From Streptomyces canus (lineage in GTDB: Bacteria; Actinomycetota; Actinomycetes; Streptomycetales; Streptomycetaceae): a DNA stretch of 64,000 bases. The stretch lies in assembly GCF_030815415.1 (NCBI RefSeq), contig NZ_JAUSWW010000001.1:7068001-7132000 (forward strand), written 5' to 3'. The translations under genes were made by a program, and so were the position numbers. Positions 16,822 through 25,783 of the stretch are shown here, one piece after another. Each line of letters starts with the position of its first letter. Positions within the stretch are counted from its first letter, which is position 1. A model generated the notes under the pieces. It did not search any database, was not told where the DNA came from, and saw only the letters and a list, made by a program, of their open reading frames with translations.

Positions 16822-17610
16822 TCAGCGCCCGATGAACTGGGGGCCCTGCGGAGGCAGCCGGAAGTCCGGGTCCGGAGAGACCGTGACCGGGGCTTGGGGG
16901 TAGCCGTAGGCGGGCTGGCTGGTCGGCTGAGGGTAGCCGTACGCCGGCTGGGTCGGCGGCGGGGACTGGGGGTAGCCGTAGGCCGGCTGGGGCGGGACCG
17001 CTGTCGTGGGCTGCTCCGGGGGCAGGGGCTGGGAGAACTCCGGGGCCGGATCCTGCGCCGCCGCCTCCGACTCGTCCACCGAGATGCCGTAGTCGCCCGC
17101 CAGGCCCTTCAGACCGTCCGAGTAGCCCTCGCCCAGGGCACGGAACTTCCAGCCCTCCCCGCGGCGGTACAGCTCCCCGCAGATCAGCGCGGTCTCGCGG
17201 CCGGTCTCCGGCTTGATGTCGAAGTAGGCCAGCGGCTCGCCGTCGGCGACCGCGGCGTCGTACAGCAGGATGCGCAGGCCCTGCACGCGGTCGAAGGTGA
17301 CGTCCTCCGCCGATGCGACCAGGAGAATCTGGCCGACGCCGGACTCGACACCGGTGAGATCTGTCTGGATCGTGTCGGTGAGGCCCTCGGCGACCCGCTT
17401 CTTGCCGAGGCGCCAGACCTTCCCGGAGGGGTGCCGGGGCTGGTTGTAGAAGACAAAGTCCTCGTCGGAGCGCACACGACCGTCGGGGCCGAGGAGCAGC
17501 GCCGAGGCGTCGACATCCGGGACCCCCTGCCCGGGCGTCCAGCGCACCACGGCGCGCACCGTGGTGACTTCGAGCGGGACGTTCGACCCCTTCAGCATGG
17601 CGTGCGTCAT
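16822..17610 (-). CDS. TerD-domain protein with PAYGYPQ repeat tail
   Basis: 262 residues. Residues 1-180 form a TerD domain (VPDVDASALLL keeps the calcium-site aspartates; FVFYNQPRHPSGKVW and WKFRALGEGYSDGLKGLAGD follow). Residues about 185-262 are a proline/glutamine/tyrosine-rich tail with three PAYGYPQ units, low complexity and probably disordered, as in proteins that bind surfaces or self-assemble. It faces away from the HpcH gene with 196 bp between them, so it may share a regulatory region with the enzymatic module. Confidence 0.88.
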   Translation of the reverse strand: MTHAMLKGSNVPLEVTTVRAVVRWTPGQGVPDVDASALLLGPDGRVRSDEDFVFYNQPRHPSGKVWRLGKKRVAEGLTDTIQTDLTGVESGVGQILLVASAEDVTFDRVQGLRILLYDAAVADGEPLAYFDIKPETGRETALICGELYRRGEGWKFRALGEGYSDGLKGLAGDYGISVDESEAAAQDPAPEFSQPLPPEQPTTAVPPQPAYGYPQSPPPTQPAYGYPQPTSQPAYGYPQAPVTVSPDPDFRLPPQGPQFIGR

Positions 17611-17806
17611 GCGGTCATCCTGCCTTCTCGGTCCTGGTCACGACAACGCGGGGGTGCGGGTTCCGCAAGGAAAACCGACCCGGTCGTGCGCGCCTGCGTT
17701 ACCTGAAGTTCATGCCCGATGGGAACCCCTGACATGGGTTTGTACGTACTATTACCGGCCACCTGTGAAGTGTTCACAGAAGGCCCAGCCGCCACGGGGG
17801 AGTCAT

Positions 17807-18973
17807 ATGCGTCATTTCGGGCACATCGCCCCTGAGGTGCGTCAGCGCCTCTTCCACCAGGAGCCGTGCGAGTTCGACGCGGACTCCTCGGCCCGGCTGC
17901 TCTCCGCGGCCCTGGGCGCCACGCTCTACAGCCCGGCCACCAGGCCGCGGCTCGCCGACGACATCCAGAAACAGGTCGGGCGTGGCGTGGTCTCGATGGT
18001 GTTGTGCCTGGAGGACTCGATCGGCGACGAGGACGTCGTGGAGGCCGAGGAGAACCTCGTACGACAGTTCACGGAGCTCGCCGAGGGAGCGGTGGCCGAT
18101 CCTCCGCTGCTCTTCATCCGGGTCCGCCACCCCGAGCAGATCCCCGACCTCGTCCACCGGCTCGGCCCTGCGGTCCGGCTGCTGTCCGGGTTCGTGCTGC
18201 CGAAGTTCACCGAGGAGCGCGGCATCTCCTTCCTGGAGGCGCTCTCCGGCGCCGAGGCGGCGAGCGGGCGGCGGCTGTTCGCCATGCCGGTGCTGGAGTC
18301 GCCGGACCTGATGTACCGCGAGTCACGAGTGGAGACCCTGGAGGGCATCGCCCGCGCGGTCGACAAGTACCGGGACCGGGTGCTGGCGCTCCGCCTCGGC
18401 GTCACCGACTTCTGCTCCTCCTACGGCCTGCGCCGCGCCCCCGACATGACCGCCTGGGACGTCCAGATCGTCGCCTCCGTGATCGCCGACGTGGTGAACA
18501 TGCTGGGCCGGGCCGACGGCACCGGCTTCACGGTGACCGGGCCGGTCTGGGAGTACTTCCGCGTCCAGGAGCGCATGTTCAAGCCGCAGCTGCGCCGCAG
18601 CCCCTTCCTGGAGGGCCAGGCCGAGGAACTGCGCGAGGCACTCATAGAGCACGCCATGGACGGGCTGCTCCGCGAGATCTCCCTCGACCAGGCCAACGGT
18701 CTGATGGGTAAGACTTGTATTCACCCTTCGCACGTGCTGCCCGTGCACGCACTGTCGGTGGTCAGTCACGAAGAGTTCAGTGACGCCGCGGACATCCTGC
18801 GCCCGGAGCGCGGCGGCGGGGGAGTGCTGCGGTCGCAGTACACGAACAAGATGAACGAGGTGAAGCCGCACCGGGCCTGGGCCGAGCGCACCATGCTGCG
18901 CGCCGAGGTGTTCGGGGTGGCCAACGAGGACATCGGCTTCGTGGAGCTGCTCGCCGCCGGAATCCCCGACTGA
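17807..18973 (+). CDS. HpcH/HpaI aldolase / citrate-lyase-like enzyme
   Basis: 388 residues from ATG 17807 (GGGGGAG upstream). TIM-barrel lyase family: LCLEDSIGDEDV holds the metal/substrate acidic residues, RVRHPEQI the substrate-contacting arginine, and LRLGVTDFCSSYGLRR and GKTCIHPSHVLPVHAL are later conserved blocks. Such enzymes cleave or form C-C bonds of acyl-CoA or oxo-acids. In Ter gene clusters this subfamily travels with the PRTase fusion and HAD gene that follow, where production of a nucleoside-like metabolite has been predicted. Confidence 0.85.
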   Translation: MRHFGHIAPEVRQRLFHQEPCEFDADSSARLLSAALGATLYSPATRPRLADDIQKQVGRGVVSMVLCLEDSIGDEDVVEAEENLVRQFTELAEGAVADPPLLFIRVRHPEQIPDLVHRLGPAVRLLSGFVLPKFTEERGISFLEALSGAEAASGRRLFAMPVLESPDLMYRESRVETLEGIARAVDKYRDRVLALRLGVTDFCSSYGLRRAPDMTAWDVQIVASVIADVVNMLGRADGTGFTVTGPVWEYFRVQERMFKPQLRRSPFLEGQAEELREALIEHAMDGLLREISLDQANGLMGKTCIHPSHVLPVHALSVVSHEEFSDAADILRPERGGGGVLRSQYTNKMNEVKPHRAWAERTMLRAEVFGVANEDIGFVELLAAGIPD

Positions 18974-19011
18974 GACACGCAGTGGCTGGGTCGGTTACAC
19001 ACAAGGGACGC

Positions 19012-21501
19012 ATGAACAACGCAGTGAACAACGAGGTGCCTGGCGGGATCTGGTCCGGCACCTGGGTCGCCGAGCGGCTCGGGGTCGAACTCCTGGGCGA
19101 CGACACGCTGACCGACCTGCTGGGCCTCGCCCTGCGCCGCAACCCCAAGCGGGCCCATCTGCTGGTCTCGAACGTGCTCGGCAAGCACGTCCCCCAGTCA
19201 CCGTCCGTGGTGTACGGCCACGGCCTCACCCTCGGCCGCCGGGTCAGGGACCTCCTGGGCGCCGAGGAGGCGGCCCGCGCGGTCGTCCTCGGCTACGCGG
19301 AGACCGCGACCGGCCTCGGCCACTCCGTCGCCGACGGCGTCGGCCTCGCCCCCTACCTCCACTCCACCCGCCGCCCGGTGCCCGGCGTGGCCACGGCGGG
19401 CGGCTTCGAGGAGTCCCACTCCCACGCCACCTCGCACCTGCTGCTCCCCGAGGACCCGGCCCTGCTGGTCGGCAACGGCCCGCTGGTCCTCGTCGACGAC
19501 GAGTTCTCCACAGGCAACACGGTCCTGAACACCATCAGGGACCTCCACGACCGGTACCCGCGACAGCGGTACGTGGTCGTGGCCCTGGTCGACATGCGCT
19601 CGGAGGCGGACGCGGGACGCCTGGACGAGTTCGCGCGCGAGATAGGCGCGAGGGTGGACCTGGTGGCGGCGGCGTCGGGCACTGTAAAGCTGCCGGAGGG
19701 TGTGTTGGAGAAAGGGCAGGACCTTGTAGCGAGGCATGAGGTCACCCACCTAGGGGCGCGGGGAACTGCGCGATCAACCCCCACCGGCTCGCAGCCGACA
19801 CACAGCCTCACTCGAGTCGAACTGTGCTGGCCTCGCGGATTGCCGGACGGCGGCCGCCACGGCTTCACGCCCCAACACCGAATACGCCTGGAGACCGCTC
19901 TCCCGGCCATGGCCGCCCGCCTGGCCGAGGCCCTTCCGGCAGACGCCCGCCGCGTTCACGTCCTCGGCTTCGAAGAACTGATGTACGCCCCCCTCCGCCT
20001 CGCCCGCGAGCTGGAGCAGATCACCGACGCCGAGGTCCGCTACTCCACCACCACCCGCTCACCCGTCCTGGCCGTCGACGACCCGGGCTACGCGATCCGC
20101 ACCCGCATCGCCTTCCCGGCCCACGACAACCCCGTGGACGGCCCCGGCGAGCGCTATGCCTACAACATCGCCGGCGCCGGCTTCGACGCGATCGTCGCCG
20201 TCATCGACTCCACCGCCGACACAGCGGAGCTGCACGCCCCCGACGGTCTGCTCGCGCAGCTGCACGCGCACACCCCGCAGGTGCTGCTCGCGGTCGTCCC
20301 GTCGTACGTCCCAGAGCCCCTGTACGTCCCCGAAAGGCCCCCGATGCTGCCCGAGCCCCTCCGCGGCCCCGCCTTCTCCTCGTACGCCCCGGAAGACGTC
20401 GGCTGGCTGCTCCAGGACCTCTCGGACGTGACGCTGGAGGCGCCGACCGAGGAGCGCGAGGAGGCCATCCAGAGCGGCGGCGCGCACTACGCGGAGTCGC
20501 TGCCGGTGGAGTACCAGCCGAGCGAGCAGTACCAGCGGCTCTTCCACACCGCGCTGGACGGGTCCGCCGCACGGCTCGCGCAGGCGGTCGGCGCGGTCAC
20601 CGAGATCGTGCTCGCGGAGCGCTCGCCCCGCCCGGTCCTCGTCTCCCTCGCCCGCGCCGGTACCCCCGTCGGGGTCCTGATGCGCCGCTGGGCCCAGTTC
20701 CGGCACGGCCTGGACCTGCCGCACTACGCCGTGTCGATCGTGCGCGGCCGTGGCATCGACGCCAACGCGCTGCGCTGGCTGGCCGCCCACCACGACCCGG
20801 CCGACATCGTGTTCGTCGACGGCTGGACCGGCAAGGGCGCGATCACCCGTGAACTGGCTGACGCCGTCAAGGAGTTCGAGGAGTCCGACGGCATCACCGG
20901 CTTCGACCCGGAGATCGCGGTGCTGGCCGACCCGGGCTCGTGCGTGAAGACGTACGGCACCCGTGAGGACTTCCTCATCCCCTCCGCCTGCCTCAACTCC
21001 ACGGTCTCCGGCCTGATTTCGCGCACCGTACTGCGCGCGGACCTCGTCGGCCCGAACGACTTCCACGGCGCGAAGTTCTACCGCGAACTCGCCGGCGCCG
21101 ACGTCTCGGTGGAGTTCCTCGACGCCGTCGCCGCCACCTTCCCGGAGGTCGTGGAGGCGGTGGACGCCCAGACCAAGGAGCTGCTGTCGAGCGACCGCGA
21201 CCCGACCTGGGAGGGCTGGGCGGCCGTCGAGCGGATCAGCGAGGAGTACGGCATCCACGACGTGAACCTCGTCAAGCCCGGTGTCGGCGAGACCACCCGG
21301 GTGCTGCTGCGCCGGGTGCCGTGGAAGATCCTGGCGCGGGCCGGCGCGGGCGCCGACCTCGACCACGTACGCCTGTTGGCCGAACAGAGAGGTGTCCCGG
21401 TGGAAGAGGTCGACGAACTCCCGTACACCTGCGTGGGGTTGATCCACCCCAAGTACACGCGGGGCGCGACGGGCGCCGACGGCAAGGCGGTGAACGTCTG
21501 A
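19012..21501 (+). CDS. PRTase-TRSP-PRTase(StiP)-PELOTA fusion protein
   Basis: 829 residues; ATG 19012 follows AAGGGA, although a GTG at 18982 is in frame. Residues 1-235 form a phosphoribosyltransferase (PRTase_2) with the PRPP loop VLVDDEFSTGNTV (about 160-172). Residues 285-410 match the TRSP domain (VHVLGFEELMYAPLRLA; YSTTTRSPVLAVDDPGYAIR). Residues 495-740 match the StiP/PRTase family (VSLARAGTPVGVLMRRW; VFVDGWTGKGAI near 600), and the last 85 residues resemble the PELOTA RNA-binding-like domain. Predicted to build a nucleotide-like product in the Ter stress pathway. Residues 247-263 are encoded by a dispersed repeat. Confidence 0.85.
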   Translation: MNNAVNNEVPGGIWSGTWVAERLGVELLGDDTLTDLLGLALRRNPKRAHLLVSNVLGKHVPQSPSVVYGHGLTLGRRVRDLLGAEEAARAVVLGYAETATGLGHSVADGVGLAPYLHSTRRPVPGVATAGGFEESHSHATSHLLLPEDPALLVGNGPLVLVDDEFSTGNTVLNTIRDLHDRYPRQRYVVVALVDMRSEADAGRLDEFAREIGARVDLVAAASGTVKLPEGVLEKGQDLVARHEVTHLGARGTARSTPTGSQPTHSLTRVELCWPRGLPDGGRHGFTPQHRIRLETALPAMAARLAEALPADARRVHVLGFEELMYAPLRLARELEQITDAEVRYSTTTRSPVLAVDDPGYAIRTRIAFPAHDNPVDGPGERYAYNIAGAGFDAIVAVIDSTADTAELHAPDGLLAQLHAHTPQVLLAVVPSYVPEPLYVPERPPMLPEPLRGPAFSSYAPEDVGWLLQDLSDVTLEAPTEEREEAIQSGGAHYAESLPVEYQPSEQYQRLFHTALDGSAARLAQAVGAVTEIVLAERSPRPVLVSLARAGTPVGVLMRRWAQFRHGLDLPHYAVSIVRGRGIDANALRWLAAHHDPADIVFVDGWTGKGAITRELADAVKEFEESDGITGFDPEIAVLADPGSCVKTYGTREDFLIPSACLNSTVSGLISRTVLRADLVGPNDFHGAKFYRELAGADVSVEFLDAVAATFPEVVEAVDAQTKELLSSDRDPTWEGWAAVERISEEYGIHDVNLVKPGVGETTRVLLRRVPWKILARAGAGADLDHVRLLAEQRGVPVEEVDELPYTCVGLIHPKYTRGATGADGKAVNV
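19751..19800 (+). repeat. Dispersed repeat, copy B, inside the PRTase fusion
   Basis: TAGGGGCGCGGGGAACTGCG then CGATCAACC, matching copy A at one mismatch, here in frame within the linker between the first PRTase and TRSP domains. It is translated as HLGARGTARSTPTGSQP. Confidence 0.7.
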
Positions 21502-22313
21502 TGCCGGTGCTGGTGGCGAGCGACCTCGACCGTACGCTCATCTACTCCTCCGCGGCCCTCGCGCTGACCATGCCGGACGCGCGGGCGCCCCGGCTGCTCT
21601 GCGTCGAGGTGCACGAGAGCAAGCCGCTGTCGTACATGACGGAGACGGCCGCCGGACTGCTGGCCGAACTCGGCGACGCGGCGGTGTTCGTGCCGACGAC
21701 CACGCGGACCCGTAAGCAGTACCAGCGCATCAACCTGCCGGGCCCGCCCCCGAAGTACGCGATCTGCGCCAACGGCGGGCATCTGCTGGTGGACGGCGTG
21801 ACGGACGCCGACTGGCACGCGCGCGTGCAGGCCCGGCTGGCCGACGAGTGCGCGCCGCTGGACGAGGTGCGTGAGCACCTGCTGCGGACGGCCGACCCCG
21901 TGTGGGTGCGCAAGCACCGGGTCGCCGAGGACCTCTTCGCCTACCTCGTCGTCGAGCGTGAACTGCTGACCGAGGACTGGGTGAAGGAACTCGCGGTGTG
22001 GGCGGAGAACCGCGGCTGGACGGTCTCGCTCCAGGGCCGCAAGATCTACGCCGTCCCGAAGCCGCTGACCAAGAGCGCCGCCATGCACGAGGTCGCCCGC
22101 CGCAGCGGCGCGGAGCTGACGCTGGCCGCCGGTGACTCCCTGCTCGACGCCGACCTGCTGCTCGCCGCGGACCAGGGCTGGCGGCCGGGCCACGGCGAGC
22201 TGGCCGACGAGGCCTTCACCGCTCCGACGGTCAGCGCGCTACCGGAGCGGGGTGTGCTGGCGGGGGAGCGGATCCTGCGGGAGTTCCTCAGGACGACTCG
22301 GACACCTCGCTAG
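21501..22313 (+). CDS. HAD-superfamily hydrolase of the Ter module
   Basis: 270 residues. ATG overlaps the TGA of the preceding gene (TGATG), so translation is coupled. HAD motif I is ASDLDRTLIYSS, motif II VFVPTTTRTRKQY, and motif IV AAGDSLLDADLLLAAD, with the cap region between (Cof/SPP-like type II). Likely a phosphatase acting on the product of the lyase/PRTase pair. Its 3' end overlaps the convergent DedA gene by 26 bp. Confidence 0.88.
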   Translation: MPVLVASDLDRTLIYSSAALALTMPDARAPRLLCVEVHESKPLSYMTETAAGLLAELGDAAVFVPTTTRTRKQYQRINLPGPPPKYAICANGGHLLVDGVTDADWHARVQARLADECAPLDEVREHLLRTADPVWVRKHRVAEDLFAYLVVERELLTEDWVKELAVWAENRGWTVSLQGRKIYAVPKPLTKSAAMHEVARRSGAELTLAAGDSLLDADLLLAADQGWRPGHGELADEAFTAPTVSALPERGVLAGERILREFLRTTRTPR

Positions 22314-22917
22314 ACGCGGGCCGCCGCAGCAGTCGTACGGCCAGGAAGGCCACGACTGCTGCGGCGGCGAGCGCGAGGACGATCTTCGAGTACGTGGACG
22401 CCACGTCGGTGACCTGGGTCCAGTTGGCGCCCAGCGTGTAGCCCGCCATCACGAACGCCGTGTTCCACAGCGCGCTGCCCAGCGTGGTCAGGCCGAGGAA
22501 GACGGGCAGGGGCATGCGCTCGACGCCGGCCGGGACCGAGATCAGACTGCGGAAGATCGGGATCATCCGGCCGAAGAAGACCGCCTTGGTGCCGTGCCGC
22601 AGGAACCAGGCCTCGGTCTTCTCGATGTCGCTGGTCTTCACCAGCGGCAGCCGCGCCGCGATCGCCACCGTCCGGTCACGGCCGAGCAGCGCGCCGACGC
22701 CGTACAGGGCGAGCGCGCCGATCACCGAACCTGCGGTCGTCCATAGCAGCGCGGCCCACAGGCTCATCCGGCCGGTGCTCGCCGCGAACCCCGCGAGCGG
22801 CAGGATGACCTCGCTCGGCAGTGGCGGGAAGAGGTTCTCCAGGGCGATGGCCAGGCCGGCGCCGGGCGCGCCGAGCGTGTCCATGAGTCCGTTGATCCAC
22901 TGCGGGGCGGCTGTCAT
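22288..22917 (-). CDS. DedA family membrane protein
   Basis: 209 residues from MTAAPQWING. Hydrophobic helices surround the family block ALENLFPPLPSEVILPLAGF (about residues 25-45) and the FFGRMIPIFRSLISVPAG region with its conserved arginine. DedA/SNARE-associated proteins are thought to flip polyprenyl-phosphate or phospholipid carriers. It is convergent with, and overlaps, the HAD gene. Confidence 0.9.
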   Translation of the reverse strand: MTAAPQWINGLMDTLGAPGAGLAIALENLFPPLPSEVILPLAGFAASTGRMSLWAALLWTTAGSVIGALALYGVGALLGRDRTVAIAARLPLVKTSDIEKTEAWFLRHGTKAVFFGRMIPIFRSLISVPAGVERMPLPVFLGLTTLGSALWNTAFVMAGYTLGANWTQVTDVASTYSKIVLALAAAAVVAFLAVRLLRRPASSEVSESS

Positions 22918-22968
22918 ACCGCCCACGGTAGGAAACCGCGGCTGAAGGGTTCCTGAAGCCGCTGTCCG

Positions 22969-23193
22969 TCAGCCGCAGCAGCCCCCGCCGCAGCAACCGC
23001 CGCCGCCTCCGCCGCCGGAGCGGGGGGCCTGGGCCGGTGCGGAGGCCGAGCCGCCGACGGCCACCGTCGACAGGAGCTTCACCGTGTCGTCGTGGCCGGC
23101 CGGGCAGTCCGCGGGGGCGGCGGACTCCGCCATCGGACGGCTCAGTTCGAAGGTGTCGCCGCAGGTCCGGCAGCGGTACTCATAGCGAGGCAT
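22969..23193 (-). CDS. FmdB-type zinc-ribbon protein
   Basis: 74 residues from MPRYEYRCRTCGDTFE. The N-terminal half is a zinc ribbon (YRCRTCGDTFE, later DCPAGHDDTVKLLS); the C-terminal half is a glycine/cysteine-rich tail (GGGGGGGCCGGGCCG) that could bind metal. The family is a putative regulatory protein or RNA/nucleic-acid-binding ribbon. Confidence 0.88.
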   Translation of the reverse strand: MPRYEYRCRTCGDTFELSRPMAESAAPADCPAGHDDTVKLLSTVAVGGSASAPAQAPRSGGGGGGGCCGGGCCG

Positions 23194-23234
23194 ACGCACA
23201 GGTTAACCGGCGGCGGCCGACGGCTGTAGAGCCG

Positions 23235-24605
23235 TCAGTGCCCCGCCCCGCGCTCCTCCCGGATCTGCGCCACCACCCGCGCCACCGTCTGCCGCACCGC
23301 CTCCGTCTCCGTGAGGAAGTGCCAGTAGTCGGGGTGCCGGCCCTCCAGCGTGCCGATCGCCCGCTCCAGCCGGGCCACGGAGTCGTCCAGGGGACGTGCG
23401 TGACGCGGATCGGGGGTGTTCCGGCCCGTCATGGCCAGCCGCTGCGCGTCACGGATCGCGAAGCGGGTGCGGTCGATCTCCTGCTGGGGGTCCTTCTGCA
23501 CGGCGTTCAGCCGCCGCAGCCGGTCGCCCGCCGCGGAGACGGACTCGTCGGTGCTGTTCAACAGGGCCCGTACGGTCGACAGCAGGGCGGTCGCGTCCGG
23601 CCAGCGCTGCTCGTCACGGGCGGCGCGGGCCTCCATGAGCTTGCGCTCGGCCTGGCGCACGTTCTCCGTGGCCTGGTCCGGGACCTGCTGGAGGTCCTGC
23701 CAGCAGGCCGCGGTGAAGCGCCGCCGCAGCTCGCTCAGGACCGGGTCGACCTGGCCCGCGCGGGTGGTGAGGGCCTGAGCGCGGGTGCGCAGGGAGACGA
23801 GCCGGTGGTCGATCTCGGCGGCCTTCTCGGGCAGCCGCTCGGACTCGACCCGGACCGCCTCGGCCTCCCGGGCGACGCGCTCGGCACGCTCCAGGGTGTC
23901 CGGGACGCCGTGCTGCCCGGCGCCCTGGTTCAGCTTGGTCAGCTCGGGGCCGAGGGCGGCGAGCCGGGCGGCGAGGTCATCGGCCTTCAGACCCGACTGC
24001 CGTACGGCGTCAAGGGCGTTGGAGGCGGCCAGCAGTCCCTGTCTGGCCCGTTCGACGGCGGGAGCGAGGCGGACCAGCTGGGTCTCGGCCTTGCCGAGGA
24101 GCGGACCGAGGCTGTCGCCGAAGCGGTCCAGTTCCCGCTTGACGCCTGCGAGCTCGTCCTTGGCCCTGGTGAGCTCGGTGCGCGCGTGTACGGCGACCGA
24201 CGCCTCCAGGTCGTCCCGGTCCAGGTCGTGCGCGTCGACGGCCTCGATGTACTGGTGACTGGCCTCGTCGATCCGTCTGCTGATCGCCTCGAAGTCGGCG
24301 ACCGCGCGCCGGGCGGCGGGGGAGTCGTCGACCGCGGTGATCGTCTCTATCGAGATCCGCAGATCACGCTGGGCGGTGTCGAGCTCGTAGAACGCGGCCG
24401 CGGCGGCGTCCTTCGCGGCCTGCGCCTCGGCCCGCTGGCTCTCGGAACGCCCCCCGAACCAGCGCCGGGTGCCGCCGCCGGCGAACGCGGCCGGCAGCGC
24501 GAGGGCCGCGACCAGCGGCAGCGCGATGAGAGTGAGCGTGTCGCGCAGCGCATGATGTGCGCGCGGCTTCGACGGCGAGTACGGCTGCGCTGGTGTCGCC
24601 GTCAC
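23235..24605 (-). CDS. Membrane-anchored coiled-coil protein, function unknown
   Basis: 456 residues. A single hydrophobic segment (TLIALPLVAALALPAAFAGG, about residues 25-44) is followed by some 400 residues of charged, alanine-rich helices, strongly predicted coiled coil. I recognise no enzymatic motif. It lies just beyond the Ter module and two small genes. An ATP-binding or transport role is not supported. Confidence 0.8.
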   Translation of the reverse strand: MTATPAQPYSPSKPRAHHALRDTLTLIALPLVAALALPAAFAGGGTRRWFGGRSESQRAEAQAAKDAAAAAFYELDTAQRDLRISIETITAVDDSPAARRAVADFEAISRRIDEASHQYIEAVDAHDLDRDDLEASVAVHARTELTRAKDELAGVKRELDRFGDSLGPLLGKAETQLVRLAPAVERARQGLLAASNALDAVRQSGLKADDLAARLAALGPELTKLNQGAGQHGVPDTLERAERVAREAEAVRVESERLPEKAAEIDHRLVSLRTRAQALTTRAGQVDPVLSELRRRFTAACWQDLQQVPDQATENVRQAERKLMEARAARDEQRWPDATALLSTVRALLNSTDESVSAAGDRLRRLNAVQKDPQQEIDRTRFAIRDAQRLAMTGRNTPDPRHARPLDDSVARLERAIGTLEGRHPDYWHFLTETEAVRQTVARVVAQIREERGAGH

Positions 24606-24679
24606 ATCCCTCTCCCGTGCTGTGTCCGTCCTGGCCCGGTGTCATTCTCCCACCGGTTAAGGACGAACACACGGGCCCG

Positions 24680-25447
24680 TTAGTTCGCGGTCCGGACCGT
24701 GACTTTGCCGTCGCCGGTACGGGCGGTGATGACGTGCGAGCTGGAGTCGGCCCGCGGCACGGTCACGTCCACCCCGCCGTCGCCGGTCTGGGTCGTCACC
24801 TTGTACGTGGCCTCCGGGACGTCGATGGTCACGGAGCCGTCGCCACTCCTGGACTCCACGCGGTCCGGGACGGCGCCCAGTTCGAGGTGGACCGAGCCGT
24901 CGCCGGTCTGGGACCGCACGTCGCGCGAGGTGACGTCGGCGCGCACGGACCCGTCGCCGGTCTTCAGGTCGAGCGGCCCGCTGGAGTCGGTGACATGCAC
25001 CGATCCGTCGCCCGTACGAATGCTCAGCGCGTCCTCGAACCCCCTGGCCCGCACACTCCCGTCCCCGTCCTCGACCTTCACGGAGACACCGCGCGGGACC
25101 TCGATGCGGTGCTTGGCCGCGCAGTCGGCGACCACGCCGGTGCACTTCATCCGCAGCTTCAGCGTGTCGTCCGTCATCGACCAGGTGACCTTCGGGTCCT
25201 TGCCGAGGGCGACCGTGCCCTGGAACCAGCGGGTGACCTCGATCCGGCCCGCCTTGTTGTCGTCGGCGGCGACGATCTCCAGCGCCGAGTCGTCGGAGTC
25301 GATGGTCAGCGTCTTCCCCTCCAGCGCGAACGACCGCTGGTCCGGGTCCTTGTCGTCCCCGGCGGAGGCACCGCAGGCACTGACGCCCGCGATGAGAGCG
25401 ACGGCGCCTGCGGCGAGGACCATGCGAGCGGTGGCGGTGCGTGCCAT
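24680..25447 (-). CDS. DUF4097 lipoprotein with GDGSV repeats
   Basis: 255 residues. The start is the ATG of MARTATARMVL (GGGGGAG upstream); the longer in-frame reading is rejected. The N-terminus is a lipoprotein signal with lipobox VSAC (cysteine near residue 27), so it should sit on the outer face of the membrane. Residues 130-255 contain seven GDG repeats spaced roughly 17-22 residues (TGDGSVHVTD, TGDGSVRAD, TGDGSVHLE, SGDGSVTID, TGDGGVDVT, TGDGKVTV), forming a right-handed beta-solenoid as in other DUF4097 proteins. Function is unknown. Confidence 0.88.
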   Translation of the reverse strand: MARTATARMVLAAGAVALIAGVSACGASAGDDKDPDQRSFALEGKTLTIDSDDSALEIVAADDNKAGRIEVTRWFQGTVALGKDPKVTWSMTDDTLKLRMKCTGVVADCAAKHRIEVPRGVSVKVEDGDGSVRARGFEDALSIRTGDGSVHVTDSSGPLDLKTGDGSVRADVTSRDVRSQTGDGSVHLELGAVPDRVESRSGDGSVTIDVPEATYKVTTQTGDGGVDVTVPRADSSSHVITARTGDGKVTVRTAN

Positions 25448-25663
25448 TGGGATCTCCCCCTGAGCCAGAATGATGAGGCTCTTCGACCGTACGGAGCGGG
25501 GCGCCGTCGCGGGATCCGGGACGCTCCCGGATCCGGGGTGGGGTAAACCCCCGGATCGACCCCGAGATCCGGCTCCCGCGATACGCCGCGCTACGCGTTT
25601 GCAGGACGGGGCCCTGGGCAAGGTAGTCTGTCGACTCGTCCTGAGCGCGCTTGTTCGGGACCC

Positions 25664-25735
<72 letters not shown>

Positions 25736-25744
25736 CACGGAAAG

Positions 25745-25774
25745 AAGACCCCGGCCGATCACGGCCGGGGTCTT
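25745..25774. terminator. Hairpin terminator after tRNA-Val
   Basis: 13-bp stem AAGACCCCGGCCG / CGGCCGGGGTCTT with ATCA loop, 10 nt past the tRNA; it also precedes the convergent gene's end at 25784. Confidence 0.8.
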
Positions 25775-25783
25775 CCGCGTTTC

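Noticed and set aside
13353..22313. Tellurite resistance determinant
   Set aside because: TerD-family names do not show tellurite function; the cluster is better viewed as a Ter stress system.
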